64,000 nt of DNA, taken from the NCBI RefSeq assembly GCF_013359725.1, contig NZ_JABFMW010000001.1:1-64000 (forward strand), written 5' to 3'. The notes under the pieces are model-generated. The model worked only from the letters and a program-made list of their open reading frames with translations. It had not been told where the DNA came from and did not search any database. Position numbers and translations under genes: made by a program. Each line of letters starts with the position of its first letter. Within the stretch, counting starts at the first letter, position 1. Positions 1 through 8,671 of the stretch are shown here, one piece after another. The DNA is from Pseudarthrobacter sp. C4D7 (lineage in GTDB: Bacteria > Actinomycetota > Actinomycetes > Actinomycetales > Micrococcaceae).

Positions 1-302
1 GCAGGTCAAACCCTAGTTAGAGACCAGACCCTTACACACTCTATGAAACACCCTCTCTCCTTATTGAACCTGTCAGACCCACAAAGCTCTTTAAGAGCTG
101 CCGACTTGCGTCCACCAGGTCCGCCAGTCCATCCGCGACACCCCAAACGGCGCCACCAAAGCCATTCCCGTGCTGCCATACGGACCCGAACAGTCCCGTG
201 GTTCATCAAACGGCTCCAGGAGAGTTGGCGCAGCAGCCACGACGCTTCGTAACAAACCGCCGTTCACAGCCAATCTTGAGGTTTGCTCCCTATGGTCAGC
301 GC
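1..302. other. intergenic, upstream of first micro-protein
   Basis: No convincing gene. The last 40 bases hold a promoter for the following small gene: TTGAG at 276-280, preceded 11 bp upstream by a poor copy (CACAG at 265-269), then a -10-like TATGGT at 291-296 that ends 6 nt before the ATG at 303. Open frames here look like random high-GC frames and I reject them. Confidence 0.5.
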
Positions 303-446
303 ATGAGCCGGCACGGGGGAAGTTACGACGTTCGCTATTCGAAGCGGGATGTACGGCAGCGCAGGCTGCGGTTTATCTCCTACGTGGCACTGGCTGCCTT
401 GGCCGTTGCCACTATCGGGGTGGTCCTGATGGCGGTGGAGCGCTAA
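303..446 (+). CDS. 47-aa single-pass membrane micro-protein (paralogue of the gene at 14918)
   Basis: Short protein MSRHGGSYDVRYSKRD... with a basic, arginine-rich amphipathic first half and one membrane span (about residues 24-43, SYVALAALAVATIGVVLMAV) ending in a charged tail. The first half is likely cytoplasmic by the positive-inside rule. It is collinear with, and the same length as, the product of 14918-15061 (shared GG[ST]YDVRYS[KR]R and AVAT...VVLMA). ATG 303 is chosen because a -10-like TATGGT ends exactly 6 nt before it and no ribosome binding site is present, the leaderless pattern seen elsewhere in the window. Function unknown; conservation between the two copies argues that it is real. 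Confidence 0.7.
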   Translation: MSRHGGSYDVRYSKRDVRQRRLRFISYVALAALAVATIGVVLMAVER

Positions 447-504
447 GCGCGCCACCGGCACGCAGAGCCAAGAAAGTACCCCTGACCTGCGCTAACACCC
501 ATTC

Positions 505-540
505 TTGAGTCAACCTTGAGGGTAGACCGCAGGGTAAATT
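505..540 (+). promoter_or_regulatory. 11-bp-period direct repeat and putative promoter of the Bcs-like operon
   Basis: TTGAG at 505-509 and 516-520 are separated by 6 nt (TCAACC), giving an 11-bp period typical of OmpR-family regulator sites. A -10-like TAAATT lies at 535-540; transcription would start near 547, just before the ATG at 566. Similar repeats occur at 14880-14895 and 58499-58514. The regulator is unknown; the orphan response regulator at 17445 is a candidate by inference only. Confidence 0.4.
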
Positions 541-565
541 GAGTTCGCCCCGCCAAGGTGGAGGC

Positions 566-2587
566 ATGCTCTCACGTCTCCGGGCAGGGAGCGTTGTTCT
601 CACCTGCGCCCTGCTTGCCGCCGTCCCATTCCAGCCCGCCACCGCCGCAGCCGCCGCTCCCGCCGCAGCACCCGCGGAACGCGTCGCCGCCACCCACACC
701 AACCCGACCACCGCCAACGCCAGCCTGGGCTCCGTCTCGGCCATGCCCGGCCAGTCCGGGCAGGAGCTCGCGGTCCCGGTGGCCCCCGGCCTGCAGCCCG
801 CCCGCATCACCGGCAGCATCGCCGTCACCGGCCAGCCCACCACCGGCACCATCCGCGTCAGCGCTCAGGGCAGGACCCTCCTCGAAGCACCCGCCAAGGG
901 AACCATCGCACTGGACGCCCCCGTCAGCGCGGCGGACCTCACCGACCACCAGCTGGTCCTGGCCCTCGAATACAACCCCGCCGTCCGGGACGTCTGCACC
1001 GCCACCCAGTCCACCGCCACCCTCAGCAGCCTCAGCCTCACCACCCAGGGCACCGAAACCGCGCCCACCACCGTGGCCGAATTCCTGGCCCCCTCCGTAC
1101 CGGCCATCCTCATCCCCGTCCCGGCCGAACCCGCCACGGACGTCTCCGCCGCCGTCCTCGCCGCGTCCGCCGCCATGGCCCACCGTTACCCTGACGCCGC
1201 ACTCAAGCTCGTGCCGCCGCAGGACGTGGACGCCCAGGCCGCTGCCCTCCCCGCCGGCTCCCGCATCATCACCCTCAGCAGCACGGACGGCCCCGCCAGC
1301 ACCACGCTCGGCACCCAGGCCGGCCGCCCCGCCCTCACCATCACCGGCACCGGCGAGGGCCTCCGCACCGCTGCCCGCGCCCTGGCAGACACCAAATCCG
1401 CCCTGGCGGACAGCGCCACCGTCACCGGCATGACCGCCACCGTCCCCGCCGCCGCCGGACCCGAACAAACCTTCACGGACCTGGGCGCCCAGTCCATCCG
1501 GCTGGCCGGCTACGGAACCCAGGAAACGTACCTGGGCGTCAACCAGTCCCAATTCGGCGGCCCCGTCTCCGCCATCAGCCTCCAGCTCCGCGGCACCCAC
1601 ACCGCCATCCCCACCGGCGGGCAGGCCGCACTCTCCGTCTACTGGAACGACTACCTGCTCAGTTCCCAAACCCTGGACGGCGACACCTTCGACCTCACCG
1701 CCGACGTCCCCGCCGGCCACATCCAGTCCCGCAACGGACTCCGCCTGCGCCTCACCGCCCTCCCCGCCGGCGGCGACTGCTCCGGCCCCGCGGGCCTGCT
1801 CCCCATGGAACTGACCGTGGACACCACCGGCAGCAAACTCACCGCCCAGCGCGGAGACTCCATCAAGCCCGGCTTCGCCCGCTTCCCCCAGGTCCTGGGC
1901 ACCACCCTCCCCATCGCGTTCGACGCCGGCGCTACCGCCCAGCAAAACACCATCAACGCCGCCACGCTGGCGTTCTCCCTCCAACGCGACAACGACGCCC
2001 TCCTGGACGTCCGCCTCACCACCCCCGCCGCCCTGCTGGACTCCAGCGACTCCGGGCTCCTGGTGGGCGCCACCCCCTCCACCGCCGACCAGGCCGGCGC
2101 CCCGCTCCGGCTCGCCGGGTTCCGCACCGTCTCCAGCAAGGACATCGAATACGGCGTAGGCACCACCGCCCCCTACGGCGCCCTGGAAGCCTACGAACAC
2201 AACGGCCGCAACCTCCTGCTCCTGGGCGGCTGGGCCCCGGACACCGCCGACGCCACGGCGAAGGCAGCAGCCACCCCCGGAACCCTGCAGGCCAGCCTGG
2301 CCAGCTACATCCAGCAGCAGCCCGGCGGCTGGAGCTCCCTGTCCCGCAACCTCCTGGTCACCCAGACCACCGGCACCCCCGTGCTGCTGGAGACCAACGC
2401 CATCACCCCGCAGGCCGAAGTCACCGACGGCTTCCGGCCGCTGGCACTCTGGCTCGCCGCCGCAGCCGCCGCGCTCATCCTGGCCGCAGGCACCCGGGTG
2501 CTGCTCCGCCGCAAGCACCGCCGCACCGCCCGGGCCCACGCCGACGCCCTGGAACAGGCCGCCGCGGACACCGCCCATGGTCAGTGA
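566..2587 (+). CDS. BcsB-like secreted, membrane-anchored exopolysaccharide synthase subunit
   Basis: About 673 aa: Sec signal peptide (MLSRLRAG, hydrophobic core, Ala-rich cleavage region), long Ala/Thr/Pro-rich extracytoplasmic region, one C-terminal membrane span (FRPLALWLAAAAAALILAAG) and an Arg/Lys/His tail. This is the topology of BcsB, the periplasmic partner of cellulose synthase. The middle matches the BcsB pattern: DVPAGHIQSRNGLRLRL, then a Gly-Asp-Cys, then a Ser and an aromatic/Pro segment (FARFPQVL). ATG 566 is chosen over an in-frame TTG at 539 because it has GGTGGAGG just upstream and lies after the likely -10 at 535-540; the RBS spacing is tight. The gene overlaps the next by 11 bp. 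Role inferred: guides a nascent polysaccharide outside the membrane. Family assignment is by motif reading only. Confidence 0.65.
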   Translation: MLSRLRAGSVVLTCALLAAVPFQPATAAAAAPAAAPAERVAATHTNPTTANASLGSVSAMPGQSGQELAVPVAPGLQPARITGSIAVTGQPTTGTIRVSAQGRTLLEAPAKGTIALDAPVSAADLTDHQLVLALEYNPAVRDVCTATQSTATLSSLSLTTQGTETAPTTVAEFLAPSVPAILIPVPAEPATDVSAAVLAASAAMAHRYPDAALKLVPPQDVDAQAAALPAGSRIITLSSTDGPASTTLGTQAGRPALTITGTGEGLRTAARALADTKSALADSATVTGMTATVPAAAGPEQTFTDLGAQSIRLAGYGTQETYLGVNQSQFGGPVSAISLQLRGTHTAIPTGGQAALSVYWNDYLLSSQTLDGDTFDLTADVPAGHIQSRNGLRLRLTALPAGGDCSGPAGLLPMELTVDTTGSKLTAQRGDSIKPGFARFPQVLGTTLPIAFDAGATAQQNTINAATLAFSLQRDNDALLDVRLTTPAALLDSSDSGLLVGATPSTADQAGAPLRLAGFRTVSSKDIEYGVGTTAPYGALEAYEHNGRNLLLLGGWAPDTADATAKAAATPGTLQASLASYIQQQPGGWSSLSRNLLVTQTTGTPVLLETNAITPQAEVTDGFRPLALWLAAAAAALILAAGTRVLLRRKHRRTARAHADALEQAAADTAHGQ

Positions 2588-4283
2588 CCTGCAGGCGGCG
2601 CCCGCACCCCTGACGGTTGCCCCGGCCGGACCGGCCGCACCGGCGGGGGAGCGGACCCCATGGCTGCGCCGCACCTGGACCGCCCTCGGGGCACCTGCTG
2701 CCGGGCGCCGCGTCCCCGGGACGGCCGCCATCGCCGTGGTGGCGGCCGCCGTCGGCTTCCTGGCCTGCCTCTACACCACCGGGCAGGGCAGCAACCTGGA
2801 TTATTCGGACGCGCAAAGCCACCTCACCATCGCAAGGCGCGTGTTCGACAGTAAAGCGCCCGGGTTCGAACAGCTCGGCACCGTGTGGCTGCCCATGCCG
2901 CACCTGCTGCTCATGCCGTTCATCATCAATCTCTGGATGTTCAGCAGCGGCTGGGGCGCCTGCGTGCTGGGCATCATCGCCCTCGCCGCCACCGCCTCCG
3001 GGCTGTACCGGATCTGCGCCCGCCTGGGCTACGGGCGCACCGGCCGGCTGGCCGCCGTCCTGGTCCTCCTGGCCAACCCCGCCATCCTCTACACCTACAC
3101 CACCGCCCTCACCGAACCCGTGCTGCTCATGTGCCTGGTGGCCGGCATGGCAGGGCTGGCGCACTGGGCCACCAGCCGCCGCCGCATGAGCGCCGGCGAG
3201 CTGGCCGTGTTCGCCGGGATCCCCTCCGGCGCCGCCGTGCTCTCCCGCTACGAAGGCTGGGCGCTGGTCCTCACCGGCACCTTGTTCGTCCTGGTCACCG
3301 AGCTCCGCCGCTCCCGCCAATGGCGGGAGGCTACCAAGATGGCCGCCGCCTACGCCATGGTCCCCGCCGCCGCCGTCCTCTGGTGGCTCTCCTACAACTG
3401 GGCCATCTACGGCAACCCGCTGGAATTCATGTTCGGCCAGTACTCCGCCTACGCCCAGCAGAAGAACATCACCGACGGCGGCCTGCTCCCCACCAAGGGC
3501 AACCTGGGCCTGACCCTCTGGACGTTCCACTGGTCCCTGCTCGAAACCCTGGGCGTGGTGGTGCTCGCCGCCGCGGCGTGCGGTGCCCTGGTGGTGGTGT
3601 ACCGGCGCGGGCTGGCCACCAGCACCCTGCTGGTGGCCGTCACAGGCAGCGCCTACGCCTTCGCCCTGGTCAGCCTCTACTTGGGCCAGACCGCCATCAA
3701 CAACGACCATTCGCTCCCCAGCACCTGGTGGAACAACCGCTTCGCCCTGACCGCGCTGCCCCTGGCCGCGGTGCTGGTGGCAGCGTTCGTGCACCAGGTG
3801 ACCCGCCGCCGTCGGACCCGTTCCTGGGTTGTGGCGTTCCTCCTGCTCGCCCTGGCGGGGCAAAACGCGTGGTGGCTGCAGGACCCCGCCGGCAGGATGG
3901 CCATCCTGGCCGAGGGCCGCATGTCCCACGACTCCAACACCTACTCCTTCGCCGCGGCCCGCTGGCTGAAACAGCATTACGACGGCGGCGGGATCCTCCT
4001 GGACGAAAGCGCCCGCGGGAACGCCGTGCTCCCCATGATGGGCATCCCGCTCGCCAACATCTTCAACCGGGCCGCCGGCGACCACTTTGGCCCCGCCCTG
4101 CAGGACCCGGCCAAGTACGCCAAATGGGTGCTGGTGAACGTCGAAGGCGAGGACGCGCCCCTGGACTCCGGGTTCACGGACCTGGTGCACCAGGCCATCA
4201 GCGCCAGCCCCACGTTCAACGCCCGCTACGCCGTGGTGTTCTCCAGCCCCACGCACCGGATCTACGAAAGGACCGTCAACTGA
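2577..4283 (+). CDS. GT-C fold membrane glycosyltransferase (GT39/ArnT-like)
   Basis: 568 aa, about 11-12 hydrophobic segments. A short cytoplasmic N-terminus is followed by a first span (about residues 50-66) and then an extracytoplasmic loop with Asp78 in YSDAQSHLTIARRVFD, the usual place of the catalytic or metal-binding Asp of GT-C transferases that use polyprenyl-phosphate sugars. A C-terminal soluble domain starts after about residue 430 (ARWLKQHYDGGGILLD). The ATG at 2577 lies inside the end of the BcsB-like gene and the stop overlaps the next start (TGATG), so translation is coupled. Likely adds a sugar or modifies the polymer made by the adjacent GT2 protein. Donor and acceptor cannot be told from sequence. 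Confidence 0.7.
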   Translation: MVSDLQAAPAPLTVAPAGPAAPAGERTPWLRRTWTALGAPAAGRRVPGTAAIAVVAAAVGFLACLYTTGQGSNLDYSDAQSHLTIARRVFDSKAPGFEQLGTVWLPMPHLLLMPFIINLWMFSSGWGACVLGIIALAATASGLYRICARLGYGRTGRLAAVLVLLANPAILYTYTTALTEPVLLMCLVAGMAGLAHWATSRRRMSAGELAVFAGIPSGAAVLSRYEGWALVLTGTLFVLVTELRRSRQWREATKMAAAYAMVPAAAVLWWLSYNWAIYGNPLEFMFGQYSAYAQQKNITDGGLLPTKGNLGLTLWTFHWSLLETLGVVVLAAAACGALVVVYRRGLATSTLLVAVTGSAYAFALVSLYLGQTAINNDHSLPSTWWNNRFALTALPLAAVLVAAFVHQVTRRRRTRSWVVAFLLLALAGQNAWWLQDPAGRMAILAEGRMSHDSNTYSFAAARWLKQHYDGGGILLDESARGNAVLPMMGIPLANIFNRAAGDHFGPALQDPAKYAKWVLVNVEGEDAPLDSGFTDLVHQAISASPTFNARYAVVFSSPTHRIYERTVN

Positions 4284-6304
4284 TGGCAGAGCACGCCCCG
4301 GTCCTCTCCACCGCCCGCGCCGGTGGTCCCGCCGGTTCCTACGACGACGGCGTGGGCGTGCAGTCCGTGGCGCTGGGCCAGTCCCTGCTCCTGGCCGGGC
4401 TGATCACCCCGGAGCAGCTGGACCGCGCCCTGGACCGCGCCAACACCGAAGGCGGCCTGCTGGGCCGGCACATCATCCTGGAAACCGGCCTGAACCGCCG
4501 GCACGTCTACCAGGTGCTGGCCGAACAATGGGATGCGCCCCTGGTGGACCTGGTGCATCACCCCTCGGACGACGCCCTGCTGGAGCAGCTGAGCTTCACC
4601 GAGGTGTCCGAGCCCGGCTGGCTGCCGTGGCACCTGGAGGACGGCGTCCTCACCGTGGCCACTGCCGTCAAACCCAGCGACGAGATCCGCCGCGCCGCGC
4701 TCCGCATTCCCGGGGCCGAACAGGTGGTGTTCCGCACCACCACCGACTGGGACATCAACCACTCCATCCAGCGTGCCTTCCGCAACCACCTGCTCTACGA
4801 ATCCGCCGAACGCCTGGCCGAGGAACAACCGGATGGCTCCGCCCGCACCGCCCTGAACCTGTGGCAGCGGCTCCTGCCCGCCGTCCTGCTCAGCTGCCTG
4901 CTGGGCGGGCTGCTCCTCGATGCGCAGCTGACCGTGATCGTGCTGCTCACCGCCGTGAACGTGGTGTTCCTGGTGAGCATCGGCTTCAAGACCCTGGCCA
5001 GCCTCCGCCAGCCGTTCGACGCGCTGCATGACAGGGCCGCCGCCAGGGCACAAGCCCGGGAACTGGAACGGCGCGGCGTGGGCACCGGGGCTTTGGGGGA
5101 CCCGTCCGGGCTGGCGGGGCGGATCCCGGACGGCGAACTGCCCGTGTACACCATCCTGATCCCGGTGTTCCGCGAGGCCAACATCATCAACAAGCTGCTG
5201 GCCAACCTGGGGCAGCTGGACTATCCGCGCTCCAAGCTGGACGTGCTGGTGCTGCTGGAAGAGGACGACACCGAAACCATCGAGGCCGCCAAGCGCTCCC
5301 GGCCGCCCGAATACGTGCGGATCCTGGTGGTGCCCCGCGGCGAGCCGCAGACCAAGCCCCGGGCCTGCAACTACGGCCTCACCTTCGCGCGCGGCGAGTA
5401 CGTGGTGATTTACGACGCCGAGGACCGGCCCGACCCGGGACAGCTCCGCGCGGCCATTGACGCGTTCCGGCAGGACGCCTTCGAACGCCGTTACCTGGCC
5501 CCGGGCCGGCGCCCGCTGATCTGCGTGCAGGCCGCCCTGAACTACTTCAACGCGGACCAGAACGTGCTCACCCGGCTCTTCGCCATCGAATACACGCACT
5601 GGTTCGACTCCATGCTCCCGGGCCTGGACCGCTCCGGCATCCCGCTGCCGCTGGGCGGCACCTCCAACCACTTCGACACCCGGCTGCTGCGGCTCGTGGG
5701 CGCCTGGGACCCGTGGAACGTCACCGAAGACGCGGACCTGGGGCTCCGCGCCGCCGTCGAAGGCTACCGGGTGGGCGTCATCAACTCCACCACCTGGGAG
5801 GAAGCCTGCTCGCAGGTGCCGGCCTGGATCAAGCAGCGCACCCGCTGGATCAAGGGATACATGGTCACCGCGGCCGTGAACACCCGCAACACCGTCCGGT
5901 ACGTCAAGCGCACCGGGGTGGCCGGCGCCGTCGGCTTCCTGGGCCTGATCCTGGGCACCCCGCTGGCGTTCCTGGCCTACCCGCTGGTGCTCGGCTTCAC
6001 CATCGTCACCTATGTGGGCTACAACTTCGTGGGCCTGGTGCTGCCCGAGTGGCTGCTGCTGGGCGGGGTGGTGTCCATGCTGTTCGGCAACGCCATGATG
6101 ATCCTGGTGTCCGGCATCGCCACCTGGCGGCGGCATGGCTGGCGGATCGCCATCTTCGCGCTGCTCAACCCGGCGTACTGGGTGCTGCACGCCGTGGCCG
6201 CGTGGCGTGCAGCCTGGCAAATGCTCAGCAGTCCCCACAAATGGGAGAAGACACCCCACGGCCTGGACGAGGAATACCACGACGATGGGCGGTGGTCCGC
6301 GTGA
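4283..6304 (+). CDS. GT2 processive polysaccharide synthase with N-terminal GspE/MshE-like domain
   Basis: 673 aa. Residues about 30-90 read as a type II secretion E N-terminal (T2SSE_N/MshEN) domain: LGQSLLLAGLITPEQL followed by a second LGRHIIL...VLAEQ block. Two spans follow (about 197-237). The GT2 core has PVFREA (294-299), acidic LLEEDD (324-329), DAED (378-381), TEDADLG (481-487) and the processive-synthase signature QRTRW (518-522), then 3-4 more membrane spans. It thus has the D, D, D, QxxRW layout of cellulose/hyaluronan-type synthases. There is no PilZ domain. The N-terminal domain may be the regulatory module, since related MshEN domains bind cyclic-di-GMP; this is inference, as the motif is imperfect. 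Overlaps both neighbours (TGATG upstream, GTGA downstream). Confidence 0.8.
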   Translation: MAEHAPVLSTARAGGPAGSYDDGVGVQSVALGQSLLLAGLITPEQLDRALDRANTEGGLLGRHIILETGLNRRHVYQVLAEQWDAPLVDLVHHPSDDALLEQLSFTEVSEPGWLPWHLEDGVLTVATAVKPSDEIRRAALRIPGAEQVVFRTTTDWDINHSIQRAFRNHLLYESAERLAEEQPDGSARTALNLWQRLLPAVLLSCLLGGLLLDAQLTVIVLLTAVNVVFLVSIGFKTLASLRQPFDALHDRAAARAQARELERRGVGTGALGDPSGLAGRIPDGELPVYTILIPVFREANIINKLLANLGQLDYPRSKLDVLVLLEEDDTETIEAAKRSRPPEYVRILVVPRGEPQTKPRACNYGLTFARGEYVVIYDAEDRPDPGQLRAAIDAFRQDAFERRYLAPGRRPLICVQAALNYFNADQNVLTRLFAIEYTHWFDSMLPGLDRSGIPLPLGGTSNHFDTRLLRLVGAWDPWNVTEDADLGLRAAVEGYRVGVINSTTWEEACSQVPAWIKQRTRWIKGYMVTAAVNTRNTVRYVKRTGVAGAVGFLGLILGTPLAFLAYPLVLGFTIVTYVGYNFVGLVLPEWLLLGGVVSMLFGNAMMILVSGIATWRRHGWRIAIFALLNPAYWVLHAVAAWRAAWQMLSSPHKWEKTPHGLDEEYHDDGRWSA

Positions 6305-6684
6305 ACGAATACCTTCCCATGCAGAGGCTGCCGGTGCTGGACCCTCGACGCCTTGCGGATCTGGGGGAGGAGCTGGAGAGTCACCCGGGGGCGCTTTCCT
6401 TCCTGGGCAGCTACCTGGAGCTGCTGCCGGACCGGCTGGCTTCCGTTTCCGCCGCCGTCCGTGCCGGCGACGAAGCAGCCGCCATGGACCGGGCGCTGAG
6501 CCTCAAAGTCACCTCCACCATGGTGGGCGCGCTCCAGCTGGCAGCGGTGGCCGAGGCCTTGGAACCGCTGGTCTGTGCCGGTGACTGGAACGCCCTGGAC
6601 GGGGTGCTCCAGGACCTGGCACCCGCCGTCGCCGCCGTCCAGAAAGCCGGGACCGCCGTCGTGAACGGCGTCCTGCATCCATGA
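6301..6684 (+). CDS. HPt-like helical protein lacking the phospho-acceptor histidine
   Basis: 127 aa if read from GTG 6301, which overlaps the previous stop (GTGA); an in-frame ATG at 6319 is the alternative. The segment ALSLKVTSTMVGA (65-77) aligns with the histidine phosphotransfer motif xHxLKGxxxxxGA, but the His position is Leu66. The flanking amphipathic helices (FLGSYLELLPDRLASVSAAVRAG...) fit a four-helix HPt bundle. A paralogue with the same His-to-Leu change is encoded at 14170-14565. It probably binds a receiver domain or other partner without accepting phosphate; place in the operon suggests control of the GT2 synthase. Function inferred. Confidence 0.6.
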   Translation: MNEYLPMQRLPVLDPRRLADLGEELESHPGALSFLGSYLELLPDRLASVSAAVRAGDEAAAMDRALSLKVTSTMVGALQLAAVAEALEPLVCAGDWNALDGVLQDLAPAVAAVQKAGTAVVNGVLHP

Positions 6685-6797
6685 ACCGGGGAGCCGCGAG
6701 GCAATCAAATCTGTTGACTGGATTTGTCAAATGCATTTACCCGTGATTGGGTGAATAGGGACGGGGATGGAAAGACTGCTTACCAATGGAGGTTTCT

Positions 6798-6950
6798 GTG
6801 GCTTTTTCGGACTACGCCCTTGCACTGACCTCTTTGCTGGGCACCCTGCTGGTTCCCTTCACCGTCCTGTACCACATGCTGCGGCTCAAGCGCCGCGCAC
6901 TCCGGATCCCCGTCCGGTCCGCTCCCGCACCCAGAGGTTATCAACGCTGA
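6798..6950 (+). CDS. 50-aa membrane micro-protein
   Basis: Starts at GTG 6798, 5 nt after a clear GGAGG (6788-6792). Sequence begins VAFSDYALALTSLLGTLLV, one membrane span (about 8-28), then a basic tail (MLRLKRRALRIPVR). No known family. The next micro-protein gene begins 2 nt after its stop, so the two are probably co-transcribed. It would be missed by a 60-aa cut-off. Confidence 0.55.
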   Translation: MAFSDYALALTSLLGTLLVPFTVLYHMLRLKRRALRIPVRSAPAPRGYQR

Positions 6951-6952
6951 CC

Positions 6953-7072
6953 ATGCCGTATGTCGACATCAACCCCCATAAAGGCCGTCCCCGGTGGGTG
7001 GGGTACATCATTCTTGCCGTTCTCCTGGTGCTTACGGCAGCGGTGGTCTCCGCCGCGCTCATTCACCACTGA
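6953..7072 (+). CDS. 39-aa single-pass membrane micro-protein
   Basis: ATG 6953 lies just after the stop of the previous small gene (TGACCATG). Product MPYVDINPHKGRPRWVGYII... has a short polar, basic N-terminus and one strong membrane span (about residues 17-36) ending with Ile-His-His. A longer in-frame extension upstream has no ribosome binding site and crosses the other small gene, so I reject it. Function unknown; it sits between the Bcs-like operon and the ParA-like gene. Confidence 0.5.
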   Translation: MPYVDINPHKGRPRWVGYIILAVLLVLTAAVVSAALIHH

Positions 7073-7184
7073 CCTGCACTGCTGATCTGACGGATCCTGG
7101 CAGGCCCACCTTCCGGACCCCCTAGACTTACTGATTGAACAAGTGCCGCATAACCGTTTGCCGAGAACGTCCGGGGGGACAGAC

Positions 7185-8576
7185 ATGCCACATCCGGCGG
7201 AACAGAATGCAGGCGCCCCAGCAGAGGATGCAGGGCAGCCGCAGCTGCGCCGACGCCGCGACCTTCGTCGTGCCGACGGCTCAGTGGACGATGCCTGGAC
7301 AGGAACCATGCCAGCAGTAACCCCCGAAATGTCCAGTTCCAGCGACGCCGGCAAGCCGGTGACACGCCGGTCCTCCTGGGCGGAAGCGGCGGCCGCCGCC
7401 GACGCCAACAAGCCGTCCCGCGCACCGTCGGCGGCAGCCCCCACTGCTCCGGCAGGTGCGGCTTCTCCAGCCCCGGCGGCGCCGGGCCCTATCTCTTCCG
7501 TTCCCGCTCCCGCTCCCGCGCCGCCGGCCTCCGCCCCCGGTGAGCCAGCCGCCCAAGCTGTTGCCCCGGCGTCGGACGCTCCCGCCGGGACCCCGGCCTT
7601 CCGCCGCAGCCGGCCCACCGTGGCTGACACCATCGCTGACAGCCCCATGCCGGACTTCATCAGCTCACCCGGCCTGTTCGTCAAAGAGCAGAAGCCGCGG
7701 CCCAAGGGCGGCATCCGCGGCGCCCTTTACAACATGACCGGCGGCGCCTGGAACCTGGGGCCGGGCCCCAAGCAGCGCCAGGAGGACGAGCTGGCCCGCC
7801 GCATCTCGCGCCAGCTCCAGGGCAGCTACAACACGGCGATTCTCAGCCTCAAGGGTGGTATCGGCAAGACCTCCACCACGGTGGGTGTGGGCCTGACCCT
7901 GGCCGAATACCGCGGGGATGCGCCCTGCGCCATTGATGCCAACCCGGACTCCGGTGACCTGGTGGAGCGGGCCCTGGGTGAGGGCATCTACCAGCAGTCG
8001 TCGCCGCGCACCATCACGGACCTGCTGGAGAACATCGAGTCGATCGACTCGCTCACGGCCCTGGCCCGGTACATGCACCACGCCGGCCGGCTGCACCTGA
8101 TCGCAGGGGAGCAGGACCCTGAAGTCTCGGACTCGCTGACAGCAGAGGAGTACCTGCGGATCCGCAAGCTCATCTCCAGCTATTACTCCGTGGCGCTGAC
8201 GGACTGCGGAACGGGTGTAACCCACAATGCGATGAGCGGGATCCTGCAGTCGGCGGACAACTTGGTCATCGCCGCCGGCTACGCCGTGTCCGGCGCCAAA
8301 CGCGCCCGCAGCACCCTGCACTGGCTGGCCAGCCACGGCTACGAGGACCTGGCCCGCAACGCCATCGTGGTGATCACGGACAAGGACGAGGTCTCCTCCC
8401 GCGTGGACAAGGACGCCATCGAAGAGCACCTGGCCGGGATCTGCCGCGAACTCATCGCTGTGCCGCACGACCGGGGCGTTGCCGACGGTGACCTGGTGAC
8501 CCTGGACGTCCTGAAGCCGGAGACGCGGCGGGCCTACAAGGAGATCGCCGCGGCCATTGTGGACGGGTACCGGTAG
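7185..8576 (+). CDS. MinD/ParA-like P-loop ATPase with long disordered N-terminus
   Basis: 463 aa from ATG 7185, which follows a GGGGGGA Shine-Dalgarno; a GTG at 7143 is less likely. Residues 1 to about 205 are Ala/Pro/Arg-rich and low-complexity. The C-terminal half is a deviant Walker A ATPase: SLKGGIGKTSTT (about 221-232), AIDANPDSGDL, ALTDCGTG and VVITDKDEV. This architecture is known in actinobacterial ParA-like proteins related to EspI of type VII secretion, and a ParA-like ATPase (BcsQ) is also a normal companion of bacterial cellulose operons. Position behind the Bcs-like operon makes a BcsQ-like pole-targeting role plausible; no ESX genes are in the window. The assignment to either family is open. 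Confidence 0.75.
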   Translation: MPHPAEQNAGAPAEDAGQPQLRRRRDLRRADGSVDDAWTGTMPAVTPEMSSSSDAGKPVTRRSSWAEAAAAADANKPSRAPSAAAPTAPAGAASPAPAAPGPISSVPAPAPAPPASAPGEPAAQAVAPASDAPAGTPAFRRSRPTVADTIADSPMPDFISSPGLFVKEQKPRPKGGIRGALYNMTGGAWNLGPGPKQRQEDELARRISRQLQGSYNTAILSLKGGIGKTSTTVGVGLTLAEYRGDAPCAIDANPDSGDLVERALGEGIYQQSSPRTITDLLENIESIDSLTALARYMHHAGRLHLIAGEQDPEVSDSLTAEEYLRIRKLISSYYSVALTDCGTGVTHNAMSGILQSADNLVIAAGYAVSGAKRARSTLHWLASHGYEDLARNAIVVITDKDEVSSRVDKDAIEEHLAGICRELIAVPHDRGVADGDLVTLDVLKPETRRAYKEIAAAIVDGYR

Positions 8577-8622
8577 GACTAAGCCAGCCCGGCCGCGCAA
8601 GTAGCCCAGGGTTCCAAATTCA

Positions 8623-8665
8623 GGTAGCCGATACCGGGGAAAACACCTCTGGCGGGTCCTACCCT
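8623..8665 (+). promoter_or_regulatory. GGTA-N5-TACC promoter, copy 1
   Basis: Inverted repeat GGTAGCCGATACC (8623-8635), then 24 nt, then -10-like TACCCT (8660-8665), then 6 nt to the ATG at 8672. The dyad centre falls about 43 bp before the predicted start of transcription, where a class II activator would sit. The same layout recurs at 13962, 14643 and 17177. Confidence 0.5.
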
Positions 8666-8671
8666 CGCATC

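Noticed and set aside
572-2731. 719-codon minus-strand frame opposite the BcsB-like gene
   Set aside because: Gly-rich, no domain, exactly antisense to a gene with signal peptide and BcsB pattern; typical high-GC shadow.
2885-4282. Long plus-strand frame running into the GT2 gene, giving a 1139-residue reading
   Set aside because: The first 466 codons are an Arg/His/Pro-rich shadow of the GT-C gene; the real GT2 start is ATG 4283, coupled to the previous stop.
7185-8576. Type VII (ESX) secretion locus suggested by the EspI-like ParA protein
   Set aside because: No EccC, EccD, WXG100 or mycosin genes nearby; ParA-like ATPase left without that assignment.
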